Source: Hyphomicrobiaceae bacterium
Lineage (GTDB): Bacteria > Pseudomonadota > Alphaproteobacteria > Rhizobiales > Aestuariivirgaceae
Direction of reading: 5' to 3'
DNA: 64,000 bases
Assembly (NCBI GenBank): GCA_900298995.1
Contig: OMIC01000024.1
Location: 27,547 to 91,546 of the forward strand
Shown: positions 1 through 8,752 of the stretch, piece after piece
Layout: each line of letters starts with the position of its first letter
How positions within the stretch are numbered: the stretch's first letter is position 1
Position numbers and translations under genes: made by a program
Notes under the pieces: model-generated
What the model saw: the letters and a program-made list of their open reading frames with translations, nothing else
Told to the model about the DNA's origin: nothing
The model's database searches: none

Positions 1-147
1 GAGCGGCAGATGACAAGCGTGCTCGCGCGGTTTAAGACCTATGGCAAGCAGCCGGGCGAACTGAAGAAGGGCGATGCGATCTCCGTGATCGGCCCCGTCC
101 GGCGCGATGTGCCGGGCGGCAAGCGCAGCGGCAGGAAGGGCAAGTAG
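1..147 (+). CDS. 3' end of an unidentified protein (partial)
   Basis: Frame 1 is open from the window edge to TAG at 145-147 and gives the last 48 residues of a protein. The tail is basic and glycine-rich (GGKRSGRKGK at the very end), which suggests a disordered C-terminus. The next gene starts only 5 bases after this stop, so the two are probably co-transcribed. No family can be recognised from this fragment; the missing N-terminal part upstream would decide it. Confidence 0.5.
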   Translation, partial: ERQMTSVLARFKTYGKQPGELKKGDAISVIGPVRRDVPGGKRSGRKGK

Positions 148-152
148 GCAGC

Positions 153-1475
153 GTGATCGCAGGCGTCTCTCCCCTCGTTGCGGAACTCAAGGCCCGAGCC
201 GAGGCGGGCCGGCCCGTCACCATCGGGCTTGCGGGTTGCGGCCAGATGGGCACCGACATTGTTGTCCAGCTCGCCCGCATGCCGGGGCTGCGCCTCGGAG
301 CCGTGGCCGAGATGCGTCCGCCCCAGGCGAAGGCGGCAGCCACGCTGGCGGGCTTCGCCGCCGAGCAGACGGTCTACGCCGAGACGCCCGCCGCCATCGA
401 TGCCGCCATCGAGCAGGGCCGGATCGCCATCACCTCGGAGCCCGAGACACTGGCCCGCGCCGGCCGTCTCGACGTCGTCATCGACGCCACCGGCAACCCC
501 AACACCGGCACCCAGTTCGCATTGACCGCGATCGCGCATGGCAAGCACATCGTCATGCTGAACGTCGAGGCCGACATCACCATCGGCCGTCACCTGCATG
601 AGGCGGCCCGCCGCGCCGGTGTGGTCTATACGGGCGCGGCGGGGGATGAACCCGCGGCGGCGCTGGAACTGATCGGCTTTGCCCAGTCGATCGGACTCGA
701 AGTGGTCTGCGCGGGCAAGGGCAAGAACAATCCGCTGAAGTTCGACGCCGTGCCGGCGGAATATGAAGCTGAAGCCGCAGCGCGCAACATGAATGCCCGC
801 ATGCTGGTGGAATTCGTCGATGGTTCCAAGACGATGGTCGAGATGGTCGCCATCGCCAACTGTACCGGGCTTGTACCGGACGTGCCGGGCATGCATGGGC
901 CCGCAGCGACGCGCGATGAACTGGCCTCGGTGCTGATCCCCAAGGAACATGGCGGAGTGCTCTCGCGCAAGGGCTGCGTCGACTATTCGATCGGCAAGGG
1001 CGTGGCACCGGGCGTGTTCTGCATCGTGACCACCGATCACCCGCGCCTTCAGGAACGCATGATCGACCTCAAGGTCGGCAAGGGTCCCTATTTCACGCTG
1101 TTGCGGCCCTATCACCTGACGAGCATGGAGGTGCCGCTGTCGGCGGCGCGCGCCGTGCTGCACCAGCAGGCCGACATGGTGCCGCTCGAGGGCCCGGTGG
1201 CCGAAGCCGTGACGCTGGCCAAACGCGATCTGACGCCGGGCGAGATTCTCGGCCGCATCGGCGAAACCGACTACCGCGCCTGGGCGATGACCCATGCGCA
1301 GGCACGCAGCGCCAATGCCATCCCGCTGGGCCTGGCGCAGGGCGCCAGGGTCGTGAAGCCGGTGAAGGCCGGCGAGCGGCTGACCTATGACAACTGCGTT
1401 CCCGACGACAGCCTGATCGTCACCCAGATCCGCCGCCGCCTAGATCAGCAGGACGCGCGCCTCCACGCGCTCTGA
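153..1475 (+). CDS. SAF-domain NAD(P)-dependent oxidoreductase, homoserine-dehydrogenase-like (COG4091 type)
   Basis: This 440-residue protein has a Rossmann motif GLAGCGQMG at about residues 25-33, a middle region like homoserine dehydrogenase (DATGNPNTG, GDEPAAALEL) and a C-terminal SAF-type segment (about residues 350-430, with VVKPVKAGERLTYDN). That order is typical of the COG4091 'predicted homoserine dehydrogenase' family, whose members lie in carbohydrate-acid and polyol gene clusters; their substrate is rarely known. The start is GTG at 153, with a purine-rich AGGAAGGG stretch upstream. It is the last gene before an AT-rich promoter region that drives operon A, so it belongs to a preceding transcription unit. 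The reaction is not assignable from sequence alone. Confidence 0.75.
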   Translation: MIAGVSPLVAELKARAEAGRPVTIGLAGCGQMGTDIVVQLARMPGLRLGAVAEMRPPQAKAAATLAGFAAEQTVYAETPAAIDAAIEQGRIAITSEPETLARAGRLDVVIDATGNPNTGTQFALTAIAHGKHIVMLNVEADITIGRHLHEAARRAGVVYTGAAGDEPAAALELIGFAQSIGLEVVCAGKGKNNPLKFDAVPAEYEAEAAARNMNARMLVEFVDGSKTMVEMVAIANCTGLVPDVPGMHGPAATRDELASVLIPKEHGGVLSRKGCVDYSIGKGVAPGVFCIVTTDHPRLQERMIDLKVGKGPYFTLLRPYHLTSMEVPLSAARAVLHQQADMVPLEGPVAEAVTLAKRDLTPGEILGRIGETDYRAWAMTHAQARSANAIPLGLAQGARVVKPVKAGERLTYDNCVPDDSLIVTQIRRRLDQQDARLHAL

Positions 1476-1528
1476 CTTCTTCACAGCCCCGTGAGCCGCC
1501 GTCTCCAGGGGGACTGCGGCGCATGAAA

Positions 1529-1576
1529 CTTGCATATTTTTCTTTCTTATCAGCGCCTTATAAAACTGCTTGCATA
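1529..1576. promoter_or_regulatory. AT-rich control region with paired CTTGCATA direct repeats upstream of operon A
   Basis: The 154-base gap 1476-1629 is markedly AT-rich compared with its surroundings. It contains the octamer CTTGCATA twice, at 1529-1536 and 1569-1576, 40 bases apart (close to four helical turns). The gap feeds the operon that begins at 1630 and includes its own SorC regulator at 4577, so these repeats are candidate operator half-sites for that regulator. No convincing -35/-10 pair was chosen. The function is inferred from position only. Confidence 0.35.
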
Positions 1577-1629
1577 ATTATTCAGTAGTTGTATATATTT
1601 CAGTCTCAGTTTGCAGATGATCCCCGGAC

Positions 1630-3066
1630 ATGTCCATCGCGTTGCCTGCCACCGGCCTCACCGATCCGACCAACCTCCCCGGCCTGAGACAGGCACTGGC
1701 GGCACTGGACCGGGATTCCCGCCTGGCACCCCTCGAAATTCGCCGGATCGAGATTTCGGACACCGCTCATCTGCACGTCGCCAGTGCGGTGGAGGACCTA
1801 TTCCGGGCCTCCGGAACCACAGCAGCGGCCCCCATTGTCATCCTCACGGACACCACGGACATCCGCCGTGACGGCGAACTCCTGAGCAGCCTTGTCGAGC
1901 AACAGCTTGCCGGTCGGTACCCCGCGCGCCTCACCAGGCTGGACGATGGACACGGGACGCTCCACGCCGACGAAAACGTCCTCCACATGGCGACCGAAGC
2001 AGCCAGAGGGGCGAGCCTCATCATCACCATTGGCTCCGGCACCATGACCGACATCGGCAAGGTCGCCGCCACCCGCAATGACGGCCTGCCGCATGTTGCG
2101 CTGCAGACGGCGGCTTCGGTTGACGGCTTCACCGACAATGTTTCGGTCGTGCTGCGCAATGGCGTCAAGCGCACGATACCCTCGGCATGGCCATCGGTCG
2201 TTCTCGCCGATGTCGTGACCATTGGCGGCGCACCTCCGGACATGAATACCGCAGGCTTCGGAGAGGCAGTCTCGCTGTTCACCGCACCAGCCGACTGGTA
2301 TTTGTCGTTTCTTCTCGGCCTCGACAACAGCTTCCAGCCAGCCTCGCTTGCCATGCTGCAGGCCGTGGCCGCAGAACCACCCGATTGGTCAGCCGGGATC
2401 GCCCGCGGCGAGCCTGCATCCATCAGTGCACTGACGAGACTTCTGGCATTGCGCGGCATCGTCTCGGGCGTGTCCAACACGACTGCTTGTCTTTCCGGCG
2501 TGGAGCATGTGATCAGCCACATGCTCTACCTGCATCACGCCGCCAAGCACCAGCCGATCGGTCTTCATGGCGCACAGGTCGGCGTCGCGAGCCTCGTCGC
2601 GGCACGGCTGTGGCGGGAAGCCATCGATACAGACCTGATCCGCCAGGCCCGACTTACTCCGCCCGACCCCGCCCGAACCGCGCGTGAGATCCGCGAGGCG
2701 TTTGGCCATCTCGGCGATGTCATCGTCGAGGAATGCTGGCGCGATGCTCAGGCCAAGCACCAGCTCGTCACGCAGAACTGGCAGCGCATCGAACAGGTGG
2801 TCGCTAACTGGCCGCGCCATGCCTCCGAATTCGGCAAGCTCGTCATTCCTGCTGAGACGCTGCGCAAGGCGCTGCGCGCCTCGGGCGGGCCCGCGACTTT
2901 CCAGCGCCTTGCACCAGCAATCTCGCGTGACCTGACGTTGTGGGCGGTGCGCCACTGCTTCCGCATGCGCAATCGCTTCAACCTCATCGATCTTCTCGAC
3001 ATGCTCGGTCTGTGGACGAACGAGCGCATCACCTGGGCCCTGGCCGATACGATGGAGGAGGCATGA
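1630..3066 (+). CDS. glycerol-1-phosphate dehydrogenase-like enzyme (AraM/EgsA family, iron-containing alcohol dehydrogenase fold), operon A
   Basis: This 478-residue protein carries the family's nucleotide-binding motif GSGTMTD at residues 135-141, the AASVDGFTDN substrate loop at about 161-170, and later His-containing metal-site segments (EHVISHMLYLHH, IGLHGAQVG). Family members oxidise or reduce a polyol phosphate with NAD(P) and use a bound divalent metal. It is longer than archaeal EgsA (about 350 residues) because of a C-terminal helical extension. It is the first gene of operon A; its stop overlaps the kinase start (ATGA), so the kinase product is probably its substrate. A paralogue lies at 14639 in operon B. 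The exact polyol phosphate is unknown. The ribosome-binding site is weak. Confidence 0.75.
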   Translation: MSIALPATGLTDPTNLPGLRQALAALDRDSRLAPLEIRRIEISDTAHLHVASAVEDLFRASGTTAAAPIVILTDTTDIRRDGELLSSLVEQQLAGRYPARLTRLDDGHGTLHADENVLHMATEAARGASLIITIGSGTMTDIGKVAATRNDGLPHVALQTAASVDGFTDNVSVVLRNGVKRTIPSAWPSVVLADVVTIGGAPPDMNTAGFGEAVSLFTAPADWYLSFLLGLDNSFQPASLAMLQAVAAEPPDWSAGIARGEPASISALTRLLALRGIVSGVSNTTACLSGVEHVISHMLYLHHAAKHQPIGLHGAQVGVASLVAARLWREAIDTDLIRQARLTPPDPARTAREIREAFGHLGDVIVEECWRDAQAKHQLVTQNWQRIEQVVANWPRHASEFGKLVIPAETLRKALRASGGPATFQRLAPAISRDLTLWAVRHCFRMRNRFNLIDLLDMLGLWTNERITWALADTMEEA

Positions 3067-4580
3067 TGCCGGTTCGCGATCTGGTCATCGGGATTGATTG
3101 CTCGACAACTGCATCGAAAGCAGTGGTGTGGGACGCTCAGGGACGCGCCATCGCGGTGGGACGCCGTGCCTACAGGCTCAGCCATGTGCGATCCGGATGG
3201 GTGGAGCAGAATGCCGGTGACTGGTGGCTGGCCACGACAGGCGCACTTGCCGATGCGGTGACTCAGGTCGATGCCGTGCGCATCGCCGGATTGGCCATTA
3301 CCCACCAGCGCGAAACATTCGTCTGCCTCGACAAGGCAGGCGAGGCGATCCGGCCAGCCATCACCTGGATGGATGTGCGGGCAACGCAGGAAGTGAGCGA
3401 ATACGGAACACCCGAGGTGCATCGCCTCACCGGAAAACCCCCGAATCCGACACCGGCCTGGTACAAGCTTCTCTGGCTGCTGAAGCATGAGCCCGAGACC
3501 CTCGCACACACCGCGCGGGTGGTGGATGTCGCAGGGTATCTCGTCCAGAAACTCACCGGCGAGTGGGCCACGTCCTGGGCCTGCGCCGATCCTCTCGGCA
3601 TCGTCGACCTGCAGCGTTTCGATTACGATGACGGACTGCTTGCCGCGGCGGGGCTTGACCGCTCGAAGGTGAGCCGTCTTCTGCCGCCTGGCGCCATTGC
3701 CGGCGGGCTGCTGCCGGCCGTGGCAGCTGCCGCCGGCCTACCCGCCGGCCTTCCCGTGGTGGTGGGAGCGGGCGATGGCCAGTCGGCGGGACTTGGCTGC
3801 AACGTGACGCGTCCAGGACGCGCCTATCTCAACCTCGGGACTGGAACAGTCTCGGGCGTCCATGCGGAAAGCTACAGCCACGCGATGGCCTATCGCACCA
3901 TGGGAGGCCCCGTCCCGGGCACCTACATCCTCGAGACCTTCATTGGCGGCGGCACCCAGAACGTCGTGTGGTTTGCCGAACAACTCGGACTGCCCGACCA
4001 TGCGGTGATCACCACGGGCTGTCCGCCCGAACAGGTGCTCGAGGCGGCAGCGACAGACATTCCGCCCGGCGCGGGCGGCCTCCTGTGCCTGCCCTACTGG
4101 ACCGGGGCCATGACCCCGTACTGGGATGGCCATGCGCGGGGCGCCTTCGTCGGCCTGTCCGGGGTTCACAGCAAGGCCCACATGTATCGGGCCGTCCTCG
4201 AAGGCATGGCGTTTGAACAACGCCTGCTCACCGACGGCGTCGAGGCGGCAACCGCACAGCCCATCGACGAGATCCTGATGCTGGGCGGCGGATCGAGAAG
4301 CCCGCTGTGGTGCCAGATCATCGCGGATGTTCTGGGCCGCAGCGTGAAACTGGTACGCGAACAGGAGAGCACGGCGCTTGGCGCCGGCATTCACGCCGCT
4401 GCAGCCCTCGGCCTTCATGCGAACCTGACGGCGGCGGCCGATGCGATGACCGGAATCGAGACCGGCTACGAACCGGTTGCCGCTGCGCATGCCCGGTACT
4501 CCGATATCTTCGAGGCCTATTGCAGCATGTATCCTGGCCTCAAGACCACATTCAGGATGCTGGCGGAGAAGATGCCATGA
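3063..4580 (+). CDS. FGGY-family carbohydrate kinase, operon A
   Basis: This is an ATP-dependent sugar or polyol kinase of about 505 residues with the FGGY two-lobe layout. The N-terminal phosphate loop is IGIDCSTTASKAV, the interlobe substrate segment is TWMDVRATQE, and the C-terminal ATP lobe contains MLGGGSRSPLWCQIIADVLG. The PYWTGAMTPYWDGHARG block resembles xylulokinase- and erythritol-kinase-like members. The start overlaps the previous stop (ATGA); ATG at 3063 and the adjacent ATG at 3066 both follow GGAGGAG, and 3066 has the better spacing. It sits between a polyol-phosphate dehydrogenase and a SorC regulator and is probably the committing step of operon A. A homologue is at 13116. 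The substrate cannot be read from the sequence. Confidence 0.85.
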   Translation: MMPVRDLVIGIDCSTTASKAVVWDAQGRAIAVGRRAYRLSHVRSGWVEQNAGDWWLATTGALADAVTQVDAVRIAGLAITHQRETFVCLDKAGEAIRPAITWMDVRATQEVSEYGTPEVHRLTGKPPNPTPAWYKLLWLLKHEPETLAHTARVVDVAGYLVQKLTGEWATSWACADPLGIVDLQRFDYDDGLLAAAGLDRSKVSRLLPPGAIAGGLLPAVAAAAGLPAGLPVVVGAGDGQSAGLGCNVTRPGRAYLNLGTGTVSGVHAESYSHAMAYRTMGGPVPGTYILETFIGGGTQNVVWFAEQLGLPDHAVITTGCPPEQVLEAAATDIPPGAGGLLCLPYWTGAMTPYWDGHARGAFVGLSGVHSKAHMYRAVLEGMAFEQRLLTDGVEAATAQPIDEILMLGGGSRSPLWCQIIADVLGRSVKLVREQESTALGAGIHAAAALGLHANLTAAADAMTGIETGYEPVAAAHARYSDIFEAYCSMYPGLKTTFRMLAEKMP

Positions 4581-5605
4581 AGCGGCAGTCCACAGCCGAA
4601 CTGGCGCGGCGCTACGCCACCACTGACATCGACCAATTGCGCCAGATGACGCGTGCCGCGCGCCTGCATCACATTCAGGGCGCTCGTCAGACCGAGATCG
4701 CAGAGAAGATGGGCATTTCACAGGCCGGCGTGTCGCGCCTCCTGCGCATGGCCGAGGAGCATGGCATCATCCGCTCCATCGTCGTGCCGCCAGAAGGTCT
4801 CTATCCCGATCTCGAGGACAGCCTGGCCAAGGCCTATGGCCTCGACGCCGTCTATGTCGTCGACATTGACCCCGCTGAAGACAGTGTAGCCCAAATCCTG
4901 GGCGCTGCCGCCGCAAACTGCCTGGCGGGCGAGTTTGCGGGCGGTCCCGTTCTGGGCTTCACCTCCTGGAGCACGACATTGCGCGAAATGGCCCGGCTGA
5001 TCGAGCCGCGCATGTCGAGCCGCATCAAGCACGTGGTCGAGACGCTCGGTGACCTCGGCTCACCCATGCTGCAACATGAAGCCGATGTTGCCACACTGCG
5101 GATGGCACAGGCGTTCAACGCCGAGGCCGTGTTCCTGCGCGCGCCTGGCGTGGCGCGCAACCCAGCAATGCGCCAGGCCACATTGGCAGATGCACATCTC
5201 CAGAAGGCGATGCGCCTGCTCGACGAGGTTGACATTGTCTTCACGGGGATCGGACCGGCTGACTTTCATGGCCCTCTTGAAGAGACCGACAATTTCTTCA
5301 CGGCCGAACAGCTGGCCGAGGTGCGAGCGTCCGGAGCGGTGGGTCAGCTGCACCAACGTTTCATCAACCGGGCCGGCCAGCCGGTGAAGACACCCCTCGA
5401 TGACCTGGTCATTGGCATCTCGCTCGAACAATTGCGCAACGCGGGGCGACGAATCGCCGTGGCAGGCGGCAAGGAAAAGCACGAGGCGCTTGCAGCGGCA
5501 CTCGCCGGAGACTGGATCGACGTGCTCGTCACAGATGTCGAAAGCGCCAATGTGCTGCTGGCCTCGGCCAGCACGCCTCAAGATCAAGCGAAAGGCATGC
5601 CATGA
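4577..5605 (+). CDS. SorC-family (DeoR/sugar-binding) transcriptional regulator, operon A
   Basis: This 342-residue protein has an N-terminal helix-turn-helix (about residues 40-66, with EIAEKMGISQAGVSRLLR) followed by the SorC sugar-phosphate-binding domain (PVLGFTSWSTTLREMARL, FTGIGPADF, VAGGKEKHEALAAAL). SorC proteins bind a phosphorylated sugar intermediate and control their own operon. It lies inside the operon, overlapping both neighbours by 4 bases (ATGA), so it is co-expressed with the enzymes it probably controls. The likely targets are the direct repeats at 1529-1576. A second SorC protein is encoded at 18085. Confidence 0.88.
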   Translation: MKRQSTAELARRYATTDIDQLRQMTRAARLHHIQGARQTEIAEKMGISQAGVSRLLRMAEEHGIIRSIVVPPEGLYPDLEDSLAKAYGLDAVYVVDIDPAEDSVAQILGAAAANCLAGEFAGGPVLGFTSWSTTLREMARLIEPRMSSRIKHVVETLGDLGSPMLQHEADVATLRMAQAFNAEAVFLRAPGVARNPAMRQATLADAHLQKAMRLLDEVDIVFTGIGPADFHGPLEETDNFFTAEQLAEVRASGAVGQLHQRFINRAGQPVKTPLDDLVIGISLEQLRNAGRRIAVAGGKEKHEALAAALAGDWIDVLVTDVESANVLLASASTPQDQAKGMP

Positions 5606-6588
5606 CAAGACCAAACGACCTTCTCATCGAGATGCAGACGCGGATGCTGCGCATCCGCAAATTCGATGAGCGCGCCTCCAAGATGGTCAAGCGTGGCGAG
5701 ATTCCCGGTACCGTTCACACCTCGATCGGCCAGGAAGCGCAGGTGGTGGGCGCCTGCATGGCGCTGGCCGAGGGCGACTACATGACGGGCAATCACCGCA
5801 GCCACGGACACCCGATCGGCAAGGGCGCAGCGCTGGGGCCGCTCATGGCGGAACTCACGGGCAAGGCAACCGGGGTTTGTGGTGGCAAGGGGGGGTCGAT
5901 GCATCTCGCCGACTTCAAGGTCGGGAGCCTTGGTGAATCCGGCATCGTTGGCTCGTCAATTCCGATCGCCACCGGAGCCGCTCTCTCGTCGAAGGTGCTG
6001 GGCACGGGCCGCGTCGCACTCGCCTTCTTCGGTGATGGCGCCGCCAATCAGGGTTGCCTCTACGAGGCCATGAACCTCGCATCCGTCTGGGGACTGCCCA
6101 TCGTCTTTCTGTGCGAGAACAACCAGTATGCGCTCTCAACCCCGGCCCACACAGTGACCGCCGGGGTTATCGCCGAACGCGCGCCGGGTTTTGCCATGCC
6201 GGGCATTCGCGTCGAGGATGGCCAGGACGTGCTGAAGGTCCACGACGCGGTGAAGACGGCTGTTGACCGGGCCCGGGCCGGCAAGGGGCCTAGCCTTGTC
6301 GAGGTGGTGACATACCGCTTCAACGAGCATTCAGAGGGCCTCCGCCTTGGCACGGACTACCGAAATCCGGCCGAGAAGGAAGCCTGGATGAAGCGCGATC
6401 CCGTCAAACTGTTCCGGGCCTATCTGACCGACAACGGCATCACCGACAGCGCCGCCCTCGACGCACTGGAGGCAGAGGTGACAGCAGAAGTGGAGGCTGC
6501 CGTGCAATTCGCCGCAGACAGCGACTATCCGGATTCATCCGTCGCCTTCAAGCATCTCTACACCGAACCCTTTGGAGCAAATCTGTGA
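5602..6588 (+). CDS. thiamine-diphosphate-dependent dehydrogenase E1 component, alpha subunit (pyruvate/acetoin dehydrogenase-like)
   Basis: This 328-residue E1 alpha subunit has the thiamine-diphosphate motif beginning at GDG (residues 144-146) and ending at NN (173-174). The conserved GNHRSHGHPIGKG and GGKGGSMHL segments of acetoin and branched-chain/pyruvate dehydrogenase alpha chains are present. In this family E1 decarboxylates a 2-oxo acid, or cleaves acetoin, and passes the acyl or aldehyde unit to a lipoyl group. It overlaps the SorC gene upstream and E1 beta downstream. Its substrate is not determined; the company of kinase, dehydrogenase and aldolase suggests a sugar-derived keto compound rather than central pyruvate. 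Confidence 0.87.
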   Translation: MTRPNDLLIEMQTRMLRIRKFDERASKMVKRGEIPGTVHTSIGQEAQVVGACMALAEGDYMTGNHRSHGHPIGKGAALGPLMAELTGKATGVCGGKGGSMHLADFKVGSLGESGIVGSSIPIATGAALSSKVLGTGRVALAFFGDGAANQGCLYEAMNLASVWGLPIVFLCENNQYALSTPAHTVTAGVIAERAPGFAMPGIRVEDGQDVLKVHDAVKTAVDRARAGKGPSLVEVVTYRFNEHSEGLRLGTDYRNPAEKEAWMKRDPVKLFRAYLTDNGITDSAALDALEAEVTAEVEAAVQFAADSDYPDSSVAFKHLYTEPFGANL

Positions 6589-7598
6589 CAGTCATGAGCT
6601 ATCTCGGAGCCATCGGCGCCGCACAGCGCGAGGCGATGGAGACCGACCCCCGCGTCATCATCATGGGCGAGGATGTCGAGGCCAATGTCTACGGCACCAT
6701 GGGTGGTGGAAAATCACGCGCCGACAAGGGAGACTTCCTGCAGCTGTTCGGTGCCAGCCGCATCCGAAACACGCCAATCTCCGAAGAAATCATGGTGGGC
6801 GCGGCGGCGGGCGCGGCCATGACCGGCCTCAGGCCCATCGTCGACCTGTCCTACTCGAGTTTCCTCTACATGGCGATGGACCAGTTTGTGAACCAGGTGG
6901 CGAAGAACCGTTACATGTTCGGTGGCCAGGCCTCCCTGCCGGTGGTGTTCCGCTCTGCCATGTTCTTCGGCCTCAACACAGGCGCTCACCATTCTGACCG
7001 GCCCTACCCGATGTTCATGAACGTGCCGGGCCTCAAGATCATGGTTCCAGCGACCCCGTCGGATGCCAAGGGGTTGCTGCGTACCGCCGTCGACATGGAT
7101 GATCCGGTGCTGTCCTTCGAAGCCTGCATTCTGTGGGGCCTCAAGGAAGAGGTCGACGAACAGGAATACCGGATCCCCTTCGGTGTAGCCCGCACGCACC
7201 GTGAGGGAACCGATGTCACCATCGTGGGCATTTCCACCGGTGTCCACGCAGCCCTGCAAGCCGCGCAGAAACTCGAGGCAGAGGGCATCTCCGCCGCGGT
7301 AATCGATCCGCGAACGCTGGTACCTCTCGACTCGGAGACCATTCTCAGGTCGGTCGCCCGCACAGGCAGGCTCGTCATCGTCGATCCAGCGCACACCACC
7401 TGCAGCGCGGCGGCAGAAATCTCGGCAATCGTCGCAGAACAGGCCTTCGACTGTCTCAAGGCACCGATCATGCGCGTGACGACGCCCGACACGCAGATCC
7501 CCTTCAGTCCGGCCATCGAGAAGCAACTCTATCCCGATGCCGCCAAGACCATCGCCGCCGTACGGAAGACGATGGACGCACGCGCACGCGCCGCCTGA
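6585..7598 (+). CDS. thiamine-diphosphate-dependent dehydrogenase E1 component, beta subunit
   Basis: This 337-residue E1 beta subunit contains the family segments MGEDVEANVYGTMGG, TPISEEIMVGAAAGAAMTG and, in the C-terminal transketolase domain, VIDPRTLVPLDSETI. It pairs with the alpha subunit encoded immediately upstream; together they form the heterotetrameric E1. I chose GTG at 6585, which overlaps the alpha stop (GTGA) and has GGAG at proper spacing; ATG at 6594 is the alternative. It is followed after 33 bases by a free-standing lipoyl domain rather than by a full E2 acyltransferase, which is unusual. Confidence 0.87.
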   Translation: MTVMSYLGAIGAAQREAMETDPRVIIMGEDVEANVYGTMGGGKSRADKGDFLQLFGASRIRNTPISEEIMVGAAAGAAMTGLRPIVDLSYSSFLYMAMDQFVNQVAKNRYMFGGQASLPVVFRSAMFFGLNTGAHHSDRPYPMFMNVPGLKIMVPATPSDAKGLLRTAVDMDDPVLSFEACILWGLKEEVDEQEYRIPFGVARTHREGTDVTIVGISTGVHAALQAAQKLEAEGISAAVIDPRTLVPLDSETILRSVARTGRLVIVDPAHTTCSAAAEISAIVAEQAFDCLKAPIMRVTTPDTQIPFSPAIEKQLYPDAAKTIAAVRKTMDARARAA

Positions 7599-7631
7599 GA
7601 CCAACCCCTCTGAACCAGCGAGAAGACACAC

Positions 7632-7874
7632 ATGGCACGTATCAAGGTTTTGCTCCCGCAATGGGGCATGGGCATGAGCGAGGGCAAGATCATCAAGTGG
7701 CACAAGGCGGTTGGTGACATGGTCAGCGAGGATGAGGCGCTGGCTGAGGTCGAGTCCGAAAAGTCGACCGACACCATCGAATCGCCGGGTGCCGGCAGGC
7801 TGAGCGAGATCCTCGTCCAGGAGGGCGAGACCGTCGCCGTTCGCACTGCCGTCGCCATCATCGTCAAGGAATAA
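7632..7874 (+). CDS. free-standing lipoyl (biotinyl/lipoyl-attachment) domain protein
   Basis: This 80-residue protein is a single complete lipoyl domain. The hairpin motif ESEKSTDTIESPGAGRL places the modified lysine at K44. In normal pyruvate or acetoin dehydrogenase complexes this domain is the N-terminal part of E2 and is followed by a peripheral-subunit-binding domain and an acyltransferase domain; both are absent here and no E2 or E3 gene follows. It lies between E1 beta and an aldolase, and a lipoate-ligase-like gene is in the same operon. It therefore looks like a mobile carrier that accepts a group from E1 and hands it to an enzyme encoded elsewhere. Confidence 0.85.
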   Translation: MARIKVLLPQWGMGMSEGKIIKWHKAVGDMVSEDEALAEVESEKSTDTIESPGAGRLSEILVQEGETVAVRTAVAIIVKE

Positions 7875-7897
7875 ACCGTCAAGCAAGGACCACAGAC

Positions 7898-8752
7898 ATG
7901 CCCTGGACCGACCCCCGAAGACTCGTTGAGGACGCTCGAAAGGGCGGTTATGCCATCGGCGCATTCAATATGCACAATGTTGAGACCACCGAGGCACTCG
8001 TATGGGCCGCAGAGATCGCAAAGGCTCCTGTGTTCCTGCAGATCGGCCGCGCCATCGTTCCACACATGGGCGTTCGCAAGGCTTTCGAAATGACCAAGAG
8101 GGTTGCCGAAGAGTCAGATGCCCACTTCGTCGTTCATCTCGACCACGGCCCGTGGGACGAATGTCTTGAGGCTATCAAACTCGGCTTCAACTCAATCATG
8201 TATGATGGCGCGCATCTTCCCTTCGAAGACAACATAGAGACTACGCGTCGGATCGTGGAGATAGCGCATGACTTCGGCATTCCTGTCGAAGCTGAACTCG
8301 GCAAGATCCCAGATGCCGGGGAAAAGGTGAATTGGGCGGACTATTACACCGATGTCGGAGAGGCCAAGCGTTTCGTCGAAGAAACCGGCGTCGACTATCT
8401 GGCCATCTCGGTTGGAATCGTGCATGGCGTCGTTCCGGGCCTTGCGCCGGAGCCGCTTGCCATCAGCCGGATCGAGGAGATCAGACAGGCGACAGGCATC
8501 CCGCTTGTGCTGCATGGGGCATCCGGCATTCCGACCGATGAGGTTCTCGCGGCGCGTGCGGCCGGCGTACACAAGTTCAATGCCGACACCGACCTCCGCC
8601 ATGCGTTTCGTGCCGGTCTTGAGGCCGTATTCGCACAGGGTGACCGGCAACTCGAGGAGGCAATGGCCGAGGGCCGCAAGCGCATGGTGAGTGCGACGAT
8701 CGAAAAGATGACGCTTTACGGCTGCGCCGGAAAGGCGCTGCGGCAGGCGTGA
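7898..8752 (+). CDS. class II ketose-bisphosphate aldolase (fructose/tagatose-bisphosphate-aldolase-like)
   Basis: This 284-residue zinc aldolase has the class II signature: HLDHGPWDE with a zinc-ligand histidine, the EAELGKI glutamate, IVHGV and LHGASGIP with the other histidine ligands, and the phosphate loop FNADTDLR. Such enzymes split a ketose 1-phosphate or 1,6-bisphosphate into dihydroxyacetone phosphate and an aldehyde. In this operon it would follow the kinase and the polyol-phosphate dehydrogenase. It is similar in length to KbaY/GatY/FbaA proteins. Its stop overlaps the start of the next gene (GTGA). The chain length and stereochemistry of the substrate are not predictable here. 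Confidence 0.88.
   Translation: MPWTDPRRLVEDARKGGYAIGAFNMHNVETTEALVWAAEIAKAPVFLQIGRAIVPHMGVRKAFEMTKRVAEESDAHFVVHLDHGPWDECLEAIKLGFNSIMYDGAHLPFEDNIETTRRIVEIAHDFGIPVEAELGKIPDAGEKVNWADYYTDVGEAKRFVEETGVDYLAISVGIVHGVVPGLAPEPLAISRIEEIRQATGIPLVLHGASGIPTDEVLAARAAGVHKFNADTDLRHAFRAGLEAVFAQGDRQLEEAMAEGRKRMVSATIEKMTLYGCAGKALRQA

Noticed and set aside
39..1295. Minus-strand open frame opposite the SAF-domain oxidoreductase.
   Set aside because: His/Arg-rich translation with no family signature; the plus-strand frame has a clear Rossmann motif.
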